This document shows positions 6,820 to 12,101 of a DNA stretch of 12,101 bases, in pieces (the stretch's first letter is position 1; every line of letters begins with the position of its first letter). The notes beneath the pieces were generated by a model that saw only the letters and a program-made list of their open reading frames with translations, did not search any database and was not told the DNA's origin. Made by a program: the position numbers and the translations under genes. Source of the stretch: Clostridia bacterium (GTDB lineage: Bacteria > Bacillota > Clostridia > UMGS1810); assembly GCA_016293435.1 (NCBI GenBank), contig JAEDEG010000074.1, positions 1 to 12,101 on the forward strand, given 5' to 3'.

Positions 6820-7719
6820 TTAAGCGTTTGCACGCTTTTGTATACTTAATTTTTTTTGTTTTCTTTTTTCATAGATTTCTATCGGAAAGCCACTTGATAC
6901 ATACAGCATCGTAAGCATTGCAAATATATATGCCTGCAGACACCCGCTGAACAAATCAAAGTAAAGCGAAAGTATGGCGGGCAGACCTATCTGCAAAAAC
7001 GGAAATTCACCCAAAAATCCGGGAAGTGCACCGAATATCATTGCCGAAAGCCCCTGAAGCCCCGCTGCAACAAGCACCGAAATAACAGAACCCGACAAAA
7101 TATTGCCATAGTGACGGAATGCCATTGATATGGGAGTTGCAACCTCGCTTATAAGATTGAGCGGCATGAGAGCAATCGGCTCTGCAAAGCTTTTTATATA
7201 CTGTATGGGTCCGCATTTACACTTATAGTATGTAATAAGTATAAACACCAAAATTGCCCAGCCGCCGACAATGTTAACATCTGACGTTGGCGGATAGAGG
7301 CCAAACAGAGTTATAAGACTCGAAAGCCCCGACAGAGCAAGAATTGCCACAACAAAAGGTGAAAAGCCCGAGAAATATGAGCCCATATTCCCCTTTACCA
7401 TTGCATTGATTTTTTCTACAATCCACTCTGCAATATGATGCCGTTTGCAGATGCAGCCATATCTCATGCCGTGAGTAAGATAGAGACATACGCCAAGCAT
7501 CGAAACCATTACTATTGCCGAATTAATCTGCGATTCGGTTATGAGCAGGTCTTGAAACGGCAAGGGAATAGTCAGATAGATATATGCACCCTCTATTACA
7601 ATACCGGAGGATGCAGGCTTTGTCAAAATTTTGAAAACAATGCCGAACACAACCGGCAGCACCATAATAAGAATGTAGGCTAAGTCAACCGCTTTAAAGC
7701 GACGACTTTTGGGATTCAT
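6820..7719 (-). CDS. atpB: ATP synthase Fo subunit a
   Basis: Stator subunit forming the ion half-channels against the c-ring, 299 residues. Several membrane helices are visible, at about 12-31, 65-85, 122-143, 152-165 and two long ones in the C-terminal half. The essential arginine lies in SMAFRHYGNILSG, and the last helices carry the typical FDLFSGCLQAYIFAMLTMLYV pattern. The N-terminal part has an extra extracytoplasmic stretch around residues 36-60, common in clostridial homologues. The start has an excellent site, AAAGGAGG nine bases before the ATG. The stop codon is embedded in the ribosome binding site of atpE. It lies 78 bases after the atpI-like gene, with no convincing promoter in that gap. 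Confidence 0.96.
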   Translation of the reverse strand: MNPKSRRFKAVDLAYILIMVLPVVFGIVFKILTKPASSGIVIEGAYIYLTIPLPFQDLLITESQINSAIVMVSMLGVCLYLTHGMRYGCICKRHHIAEWIVEKINAMVKGNMGSYFSGFSPFVVAILALSGLSSLITLFGLYPPTSDVNIVGGWAILVFILITYYKCKCGPIQYIKSFAEPIALMPLNLISEVATPISMAFRHYGNILSGSVISVLVAAGLQGLSAMIFGALPGFLGEFPFLQIGLPAILSLYFDLFSGCLQAYIFAMLTMLYVSSGFPIEIYEKRKQKKLSIQKRANA

Positions 7720-7797
7720 ATGTGATTACCTCCTTTTTGGATATAATACTAAGCAAACATTTTAAGCCGCTGTGCTGTTAAAAAACGGGTGAAAATA

Positions 7798-8184
7798 TCA
7801 GTTGTTTTTTTCTTTAACAAGCGGTCTGAAAGCTATAGCTATGCGCGTAAAAAACAACGGAATAATTGTTGCAATTGTAGAAAAACACGGAAGCACCACT
7901 CCAAGCACAACAAAAGCAAACACAAACAGCGTGCGCAAAGACAAAGAGGCTTTAACCGTCTTTTTTGATTCTTTTTCGTCTTGAGTGACCGCCTTTTGAA
8001 CAGTACACCCCAGGAGAAAAAAATTTGCAACCATGACAGAAGAAGAAAGCAGATTGCCGAGCAGAACCTTATATGTCCACCTGCCTATTATAATAAATAT
8101 AATCTGCATTAAAGCACTCAAAACTACAGTGCAAAGAGCAATATACTTTGTTTCTCTCAAAATAGTATTATCCGTTTTTGTCAT
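7798..8184 (-). CDS. atpI: AtpI-like ATP synthase accessory membrane protein
   Basis: Encodes 128 residues with four hydrophobic segments at about 13-33, 38-60, 83-103 and 104-122, joined by a charged loop with KAVTQDEKESKKTVK near the middle. Its size, topology and position as first gene of the operon fit the poorly conserved ATP synthase subunit I family, thought to help c-ring assembly or Mg2+ supply to the complex; the sequence itself is too divergent to prove this. The ribosome binding site AAAGGAG lies 12 bases before the ATG, rather far, with an ATG-TAA start-stop pair in the gap. Two -10 boxes precede the gene. Confidence 0.78.
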   Translation of the reverse strand: MTKTDNTILRETKYIALCTVVLSALMQIIFIIIGRWTYKVLLGNLLSSSVMVANFFLLGCTVQKAVTQDEKESKKTVKASLSLRTLFVFAFVVLGVVLPCFSTIATIIPLFFTRIAIAFRPLVKEKNN

Positions 8185-8219
8185 AAAATTACATCGCTCC
8201 TTTCTTTTTCCTTTCTGTT

Positions 8220-8250
8220 ATTATACCATTTGCAAAAATGCTTGCTCGCA
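8220..8250 (-). promoter_or_regulatory. Proximal promoter candidate for the ATP synthase operon
   Basis: TATAAT at 8225-8220 on the minus strand is preceded by TGG, giving an extended -10 element. The best upstream hexamer, TTGCGA, is 20 bases away, which is too far for a standard -35 box, so this promoter would rely on the extended -10. The 12 bases ATGGTATAATAA are identical to those of the distal promoter, 46 bases upstream. Confidence 0.5.
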
Positions 8251-8265
8251 AGACTTTATGTGATT

Positions 8266-8294
8266 ATTATACCATAACTTACAAATAAAAACAA
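8266..8294 (-). promoter_or_regulatory. Distal promoter candidate for the ATP synthase operon
   Basis: On the minus strand TTGTTT (8294-8289) and TATAAT (8271-8266) are separated by exactly 17 bases, and the -10 box is extended by TGG. This is the better of the two candidate promoters between the dihydrouridine synthase gene and atpI, and would give the operon a leader of roughly 75 bases. Confidence 0.65.
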
Positions 8295-8310
8295 CAATAA
8301 TTATCTTTTT

Positions 8311-9228
8311 TTATTTTAAACCGCCGATAATTTTGAGAAAATCTCCAAGTTTATTTGCTTTACGCACTAATTTTTCTATCTTTTTTTCGTGAGGATAATT
8401 CCACATGGCATAAATCCATATTTCTTTTAGCTTATTTAAGGTATAGCCGTCGCTTTTTAAAACCTCATTATACTCGTCGGCAAGAATATGAGTAAACTCC
8501 ACAAGTTCCGAAGCATCAAGAGGCTTGCCGCCGCGTATTTCACGAAAAATTGCCGGATTGGCTATGGCACCTCTGCCAAGCATTACGGAATCAAGCTCGG
8601 GATAAGCTGCGCAAATACGCCTGAAATCATCTGCAGAAAATATATCGCCGTTATAGCAAAGAGGATTTGCACTTTTGTGTGCCCAAAGGTCAAATATCTC
8701 CATATGGGGAAATCCCTTGTAGAGCTCCGCTCTTAATCGAGGGTGAACAATGAGCAAATCGAGAGGATGCTTGTTGTATATATCAATAAGCTTTTCGGCT
8801 TCGGAGCATGAGTCAAATCCAATGCGAGTTTTGATGGTAATCTTAAAATCGGCATCCGAAAAAATTTCATACAAAAATTTGTCCAAAAGGTCGGGAGTGC
8901 GCAAAAAGCCCGAACCCCTACCTCTTTTTATGACTGTACCCGAAGGGCAGCCGAGATTGATATTTATCTCATTGTAGCCAAGACGCCTTATTTTGGTCAT
9001 AAAGCCTGCAAAGGATTTGCTGTTGTTGGACATTATCTGCACCTTCAGGTTTTGCCCCTCATTTTTGTCAGGTATAATATCACGCAGGGTTTTGAGCGTT
9101 ATCCTTTCGTTATCGCTGGGAGTAATAAAGGGTGCATAGTAGGCATCGCAGCCGCCAAAATATTTTAGATGTGCGTTGCGGTATACGCAGGTTGTTATTC
9201 CCTCCAGCGGGGCAAAATACAGCTTCAT
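8311..9228 (-). CDS. dus: tRNA-dihydrouridine synthase
   Basis: FMN-dependent enzyme that reduces uridine to dihydrouridine in the D-loop region of tRNA, 305 residues. The TIM-barrel motifs are in the right order: the N-terminal APLEGITT strand; NINLGCPSGTVIKRGRGSGFL, in which the GCP cysteine is the expected catalytic acid; ITIKTRIGF; LLIVHPRLR; LCYNGDI; and the phosphate-binding VMLGRGAIANPAIF. A helical tail of about 70 residues follows, as in the family. It cannot be assigned to DusA, B or C by eye. AAGGAG lies 17 bases before the ATG, with a T-run between, which is unusually far, and a stop codon just upstream rules out an earlier start. It has its own promoter, and a 119-bp repeat lies in its leader. 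No clear terminator follows it, so some read-through into the ATP synthase operon is possible. Confidence 0.93.
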   Translation of the reverse strand: MKLYFAPLEGITTCVYRNAHLKYFGGCDAYYAPFITPSDNERITLKTLRDIIPDKNEGQNLKVQIMSNNSKSFAGFMTKIRRLGYNEININLGCPSGTVIKRGRGSGFLRTPDLLDKFLYEIFSDADFKITIKTRIGFDSCSEAEKLIDIYNKHPLDLLIVHPRLRAELYKGFPHMEIFDLWAHKSANPLCYNGDIFSADDFRRICAAYPELDSVMLGRGAIANPAIFREIRGGKPLDASELVEFTHILADEYNEVLKSDGYTLNKLKEIWIYAMWNYPHEKKIEKLVRKANKLGDFLKIIGGLK

Positions 9229-9303
9229 AAAAAAATAATTCTATTCTCCTTAGTTTTAACTTTTGCCAAAGCGTTTTTAAACATCAAAAAATTGACGTCG
9301 GAC

Positions 9304-9422
9304 TTTCAATAAGCGGCAAAGCCGCGTCATTCAACGTTTTCAGTGGGAGATTGAACTCCCACTGAAAAAATTAAATGTCACCCGCCGCCTATAGAGGCGG
9401 AGGACATCTTAATTTAGTTATA
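9304..9422 (+). repeat. 119-bp triple-hairpin repeat, copy 3
   Basis: Full copy with the same three hairpins as 1340-1458: GCGGC-AAA-GCCGC (9313-9325), the 13-bp perfect stem (9337-9349 with 9356-9368), and the GC-rich third hairpin with long AT-rich outer arms (about 9369-9415). The single difference from copy 2 lies in the third stem. Flanking sequences on both sides are unrelated to those of copy 2, which sets the repeat boundaries. It sits between the promoter at 9432-9460 and dus, so it should be transcribed as most of the dus leader. Confidence 0.9.
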
Positions 9423-9431
9423 TAATGATTG

Positions 9432-9460
9432 ATTATAGCACACAATAATGCTAAAATCAA
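9432..9460 (-). promoter_or_regulatory. Promoter candidate for dus
   Basis: On the minus strand TTGATT (9460-9455) and TATAAT (9437-9432) are spaced by 17 bases, with an extended -10 (TGC before TATAAT). The predicted start of transcription, near 9425, falls within a few bases of the outer edge of the repeat at 9422. Confidence 0.72.
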
Positions 9461-9463
9461 CTC

Positions 9464-9496
9464 AAAAATAAAGATAAATACAATATATGCATTTAT
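9464..9496 (-). terminator. Weak terminator candidate after bioY
   Basis: Five bases after the bioY stop, minus-strand ATAAATGCA and TGTATTTAT can pair over nine bases (one G-U) around the loop TATAT, followed by CTTTATTTTTG. The stem is AT-rich, so termination would be weak. It lies just before the dus promoter. Confidence 0.4.
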
Positions 9497-9500
9497 GACT

Positions 9501-10064
9501 TTATTTCAACTTTAATACAGGGGATAAGCGACGTGCCAAAGTCAATGCAAGTCCGAGCTTAACCAGGTCAGGAATGATAAACGGTATTACGCACCAACCA
9601 AGAACCATCGCAAGGCTCACGGCTCCGTTTGCCTGAGAGTAGACAATCATAAACCACGCTGTTCCAAAGGAGTAACACACAGCTAAGCCAACTACCATAG
9701 CCAGGATTTTTGCCCACAGTTTTTTTCCAAAAAAATGAACAATAAGCCAATAGACAGCCCCCATAAAAATAAAACCTACTATATATCCGCCTGTGCTTCC
9801 AAGGAGAATACCGATTCCGGATGCGAAGCCTGCAAACACCGGAATACCAACCGCTCCAAGAAGTACATATACTGCAATGGCTGCTGTTCCGCGCTTGCCG
9901 CCAAAAGCTGAAAGCACAAAAAATACAGCAAAGGTTTGCATTGTAAACGGCACAGTGGTAGGTATACATATCCAAGAGCATACAGCAATCAAAACTGCTC
10001 CCAACGCTATGTAAACCAAGTCAATTGTCTTAATATTTTTCTTCATTTCTTTTGCGTTATTCAT
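9501..10064 (-). CDS. bioY: Biotin ECF transporter substrate-binding protein BioY
   Basis: Membrane S component that captures biotin for an energy-coupling-factor transporter, 187 residues from the chosen start. About six hydrophobic segments are visible. The family signature is clear: VPFTMQTFAVFF, then the GVLLG-type stretch FASGIGILLGSTGGYIVGF (about residues 79-97). No EcfA or EcfT gene is nearby, so it probably uses a shared energising module encoded elsewhere. The ATG at 10064 is chosen because GGAGG lies six bases upstream; the open frame reaches a TTG at 10136, but that would leave the leader coded and lacks a ribosome binding site. Expression should be repressed by biotin-loaded BirA through the operator upstream. 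Together with birA it suggests that the cell takes up biotin; no biosynthesis gene is seen here. Confidence 0.94.
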   Translation of the reverse strand: MNNAKEMKKNIKTIDLVYIALGAVLIAVCSWICIPTTVPFTMQTFAVFFVLSAFGGKRGTAAIAVYVLLGAVGIPVFAGFASGIGILLGSTGGYIVGFIFMGAVYWLIVHFFGKKLWAKILAMVVGLAVCYSFGTAWFMIVYSQANGAVSLAMVLGWCVIPFIIPDLVKLGLALTLARRLSPVLKLK

Positions 10065-10152
10065 ATTAAACCTCCGTACTCCTGCAAAGCTCAAACCATT
10101 GGCAGCAGGCACAAATTTTATTAAATTCTTCCGCAAGCCCTATTTAACCCAT

Positions 10153-10181
10153 ATTATAGCACAAAGGCAGCATATTGTCAA
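10153..10181 (-). promoter_or_regulatory. Consensus promoter of bioY
   Basis: On the minus strand a perfect TTGACA (10181-10176) and a perfect TATAAT (10158-10153) are separated by exactly 17 bases. It would give a leader of about 80 bases before the bioY ATG. The -35 hexamer lies inside one half-site of the BirA operator, so repressor binding would block RNA polymerase. Confidence 0.9.
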
Positions 10182-10215
10182 CCTATTATATAATATAGGT
10201 TGACAATATGCTGCC
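10166..10215 (-). promoter_or_regulatory. BirA operator within a large perfect palindrome
   Basis: Perfect 21-base inverted repeats (10166-10186 and 10195-10215) surround an eight-base AT-rich centre. The inner part, TTGTCAACC (10175-10183), 14 bases, then GGTTGACAA (10198-10206), matches the known BirA operator layout of two TTGTnAACC-type half-sites separated by 14-16 bases. The arms extend eight to nine bases beyond the half-sites on each side, which BirA is not known to need. As RNA the same palindrome would form a strong hairpin just after the birA stop, so it may also end or attenuate birA transcription. Confidence 0.85.
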
Positions 10216-10245
10216 CCAAAATGGTTTATCTTAATGTATATGCTT

Positions 10246-11220
10246 TTAAATACGTATTTCACCAAAGGATAGTGTAATTCTTTCGTCATTTTCATTTTTT
10301 ACAATCAAACGACCAAAAGAATCAACATCTACAGCAGTCGCCTTATATTCCAACTGATTTTGAATAACAGTTATCTCCTTTCCAAGCATCACAAGCCTTT
10401 TTTTATACTTTTCAAAGATATCTGTTTTGCTTGGCGAGGTCTCAAATCCCAAAATTTTGTTTATAATTTGCGCAGACAGCTTATTTCTCACGCTGCTCAT
10501 TCTTTCTTCAGGATATATGGAGGTCGCTGTAGCTTGCAGCGCATCCGGAAAATCCTCGGTGCGTGTATAAACATTTATCCCAATGCCAAGAACAATCCAG
10601 TCTAAGGCTCCGCTTTCAAGGTCGGTCACGGCTTCCGTTAAAATTCCGCACACTTTTTTCCCGTCTATAAAAATATCGTTGACCCATTTAATTTGCGGTG
10701 TTTTTTTTGATATGCTTTCTATCGCTTCGCATACAGATACAGCGGCAAAAGCAGTTACAAAGGTTGGATTTTCAAAATGCAATACTTCGGGTCGCAACAC
10801 AATACTCATATACAGACCTCCGGAGGGCGAAAAAAATTTGCGACAATATCTGCCCCTACCCATTGTCTGACAATCGGCAATAATGACTGTACCATGCTCG
10901 GCACCTGCAACAGCCATCTCTTTTGCAGTTTTGTTTGTGGATTCTACGGATTTGTAAATATGAATTTTATCGGCATAGGGTTTAGCTTTTTCAGATAGAA
11001 ACGGCTTTATACCCGGTACGGAAACTATGTCATTTTCGCCGCAAAGGCAGTATCCCTTATTTGTGACAGCATAGATATTATAGCCGTCTTTTTGAAGTTC
11101 CTTTACAGCCTTCCACACAGCATTTCTCGAAATGCCCAATATTCCGGCAAGGTGTTCACCCGATATGCTTTCTCCCCGATTTTGTTCAAGCAGCTCTAAT
11201 ATGCGATTTTTTGTACTCAA
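10246..11220 (-). CDS. birA: Bifunctional biotin--protein ligase and biotin operon repressor
   Basis: Activates biotin to biotinyl-AMP and attaches it to carboxylases or decarboxylases; with bound biotinyl-AMP it represses transcription. It has 324 residues. A winged helix-turn-helix is seen at about 1-60 (SISGEHLAGILGISRNAVWKAVKEL), so this is the regulatory class. The ligase domain shows GRGRYCRKFFSPSGGLYMS (121-139), KWVND (178-182), the active-site lysine K189 in KKVCGILTE, and VLGIGINV (210-217), then the C-terminal SH3-like domain. One oddity is Cys126 where the GRGRxGR loop normally has glycine. The start is a TTG at 11220 with GGATGGTG upstream; a TAG upstream and no early internal ATG support it. 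Only 20 bases separate it from the preceding terminator, so its promoter is unclear. Confidence 0.95.
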   Translation of the reverse strand: MSTKNRILELLEQNRGESISGEHLAGILGISRNAVWKAVKELQKDGYNIYAVTNKGYCLCGENDIVSVPGIKPFLSEKAKPYADKIHIYKSVESTNKTAKEMAVAGAEHGTVIIADCQTMGRGRYCRKFFSPSGGLYMSIVLRPEVLHFENPTFVTAFAAVSVCEAIESISKKTPQIKWVNDIFIDGKKVCGILTEAVTDLESGALDWIVLGIGINVYTRTEDFPDALQATATSIYPEERMSSVRNKLSAQIINKILGFETSPSKTDIFEKYKKRLVMLGKEITVIQNQLEYKATAVDVDSFGRLIVKNENDERITLSFGEIRI

Positions 11221-11239
11221 TTTGTTTTCACCATCCTAC

Positions 11240-11285
11240 AAAAAACTGATGCCGATAACAAATATTACTTATCGACATCAGTTTT
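11240..11285 (-). terminator. Rho-independent terminator after the CE7 esterase gene
   Basis: Immediately after the esterase stop, minus-strand bases 11285-11269 and 11258-11242 form a 17-bp stem (core CTGATG/CATCAG, one G-U pair) with a 10-base loop, followed by TTTTTTG (the T-run partly belongs to the stem). The G-U pair works only in minus-strand RNA. This is a strong intrinsic terminator. Confidence 0.88.
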
Positions 11286-11288
11286 GCA

Positions 11289-12101
11289 TTAAAGCATTTC
11301 TGCCATAAACTTAAAGGTATCCTCGGGAGCTTCGGGAAGTGCCTCATGACCGAAATCCGGATATATAACCACATCTTTTTTGCACGTCATTTTGTTGAAA
11401 GCGGCAAACTGGGTGGACGGCGGGCACACTTCATCCATAAGCCCCGTAAACATGAGTACATCAGCCTTTATGCGAGGTGCAAGAAACTGCAAATCGATAT
11501 AGCCGAGCTTTGTAAAAATTTCGTCCTCTTTTTTGTGTTTGGGGTCGAAATCTCTGAAATAGGTGCGAAGTTCTTCGTATGCATACATGTCCAAATCCAT
11601 GTCCCACACACGCTTATAATCACAAAGGAACGGGTAGCAGGGAGCCGCCTTACAAAGGCGCGGCTCAAGTGCCGCACACGCAATGGTGAGTGCTCCGCCC
11701 TGACTGCCGCCGCTTGCACCGACTCTCGTTTCGTCAACCTCGGGCATATCCATTATAATGCGCGCAAGCTGAGCGGTATCGAGAAAAATATTTCTGAAAA
11801 CAAGCTTGTCGGGGTGGTCGGAAAGACCTCTGATAATTTGACCCTTGTATGTAGTACCGCGGACAGATTCGATATTTTCGGATTTACCCGCCTGACCTCT
11901 GGCATCCATTGCGGCTGTTACAAAGCCGGCAGCGGCATATTCTATATAACGACCCCAATCGGCGCTCTTGCCGGAGTAGCCATGAAAATGGAGAGATGCG
12001 GGGGCAGGATTTGTTATATTTTTGGGTATGAGAAGCTTGGCATATATACGCGAGCCGCCAACACCGGTAAAATACATATCGTAGCAATCGGCAGCGGGGT
12101 G
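11289..12101 (-). CDS. Carbohydrate esterase family 7 acetyl (xylan) esterase, 5' end outside window
   Basis: An alpha/beta hydrolase of the CE7 family (acetyl xylan esterase / cephalosporin C deacetylase), which removes acetyl groups from xylo-oligosaccharides and related compounds, usually in the cytoplasm. The frame stays open to the window edge and the eight codons before the ATG at 12077 (HPAADCYD) fit the family sequence, so the true start lies outside; about 50 N-terminal residues are missing against the usual 315-325. Counting from the ATG at 12077, visible elements are HFHGY (30-34, oxyanion region), RGQAG (60-64, normally RGQGG), the nucleophile S125 in GGSQGG, D215 in TGLMDEVCPP, and H244 in FGHE. 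A deep terminator follows. No sugar transporter or glycosidase is visible next to it. Substrate cannot be told from sequence. Confidence 0.93.
   Translation of the reverse strand, partial: HPAADCYDMYFTGVGGSRIYAKLLIPKNITNPAPASLHFHGYSGKSADWGRYIEYAAAGFVTAAMDARGQAGKSENIESVRGTTYKGQIIRGLSDHPDKLVFRNIFLDTAQLARIIMDMPEVDETRVGASGGSQGGALTIACAALEPRLCKAAPCYPFLCDYKRVWDMDLDMYAYEELRTYFRDFDPKHKKEDEIFTKLGYIDLQFLAPRIKADVLMFTGLMDEVCPPSTQFAAFNKMTCKKDVVIYPDFGHEALPEAPEDTFKFMAEML

Noticed and set aside
6807..6833. Nine-residue N-terminal extension of subunit c
   Set aside because: It would overlap atpB, while TAAGGAGG sits directly before the ATG at 6806 and the sequence from there matches the family N-terminus.
7720..7797. 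Possible promoter or terminator between the atpI-like gene and atpB
   Set aside because: A TATTAT-like box exists, but no -35 element at suitable spacing and no stable hairpin with a T-run; the two genes are most simply on one transcript.
10065..10136. 24-residue N-terminal extension of BioY
   Set aside because: It begins at a TTG without a ribosome binding site inside the leader; GGAGG precedes the ATG at 10064, and the shorter protein has the normal family length.

Overview
The window looks like a chromosomal stretch of a low-to-moderate-GC, Gram-positive-type strict anaerobe of the class Clostridia. This rests on strong AGGAGG-type ribosome binding sites, TTGACA/TATAAT-type promoters, a clostridial-type AtpI-like protein, a zinc-ribbon family common in Firmicutes, a BioY/BirA pair and a carbohydrate esterase typical of fermenters. 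Every gene I can support lies on the minus strand, so transcription runs from high to low coordinates. I cannot name a genus.

Layout, in the direction of transcription: a 5'-truncated CE7 acetyl esterase (11289-12101) closed by a good intrinsic terminator; birA, with a TTG start (10246-11220); a 21-bp-arm palindrome holding a BirA operator that overlaps the -35 box of a near-perfect promoter for bioY (9501-10064); a promoter that fires almost exactly at the edge of a 119-bp hairpin repeat and leads into a tRNA-dihydrouridine synthase gene (8311-9228); two candidate promoters, then a complete F1Fo ATP synthase operon in the order atpI-like, atpB, atpE, atpF, atpH, atpA, atpG, atpD, atpC (8184 down to 1505), closed by a terminator at 1461-1493; a second copy of the repeat; a small membrane zinc-ribbon protein (884-1303); a lipoprotein (209-802) with a structured terminator-like 3' region; and the visible end of a third repeat copy at the window edge.

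The genes form two functional groups. BirA (biotin ligase and repressor) and BioY (biotin uptake S component) form a small self-regulating biotin module. The ATP synthase is complete, but two features stand out. Its c subunit carries a second glutamate (E31) in helix 1 plus E64/T65/Y69 in helix 2, matching the two-carboxylate Na+-type rotor site described for Fusobacterium nucleatum. Its epsilon subunit is only 86 residues and lacks the C-terminal helical inhibitory domain. Together they suggest, by inference, an enzyme that can run freely as an ATP-driven Na+ pump in a fermenting cell.

The least explained element is the 119-bp repeat, present in two full copies differing at one base plus one copy cut by the window edge. 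All are in the same orientation and the two full ones lie just upstream of minus-strand genes. It folds into three consecutive hairpins, encodes nothing visible, and may be a non-autonomous mobile element or a portable RNA leader. No stretch longer than 300 bases lacks a gene. I saw no tRNA, rRNA, CRISPR array, transposase or phage gene.
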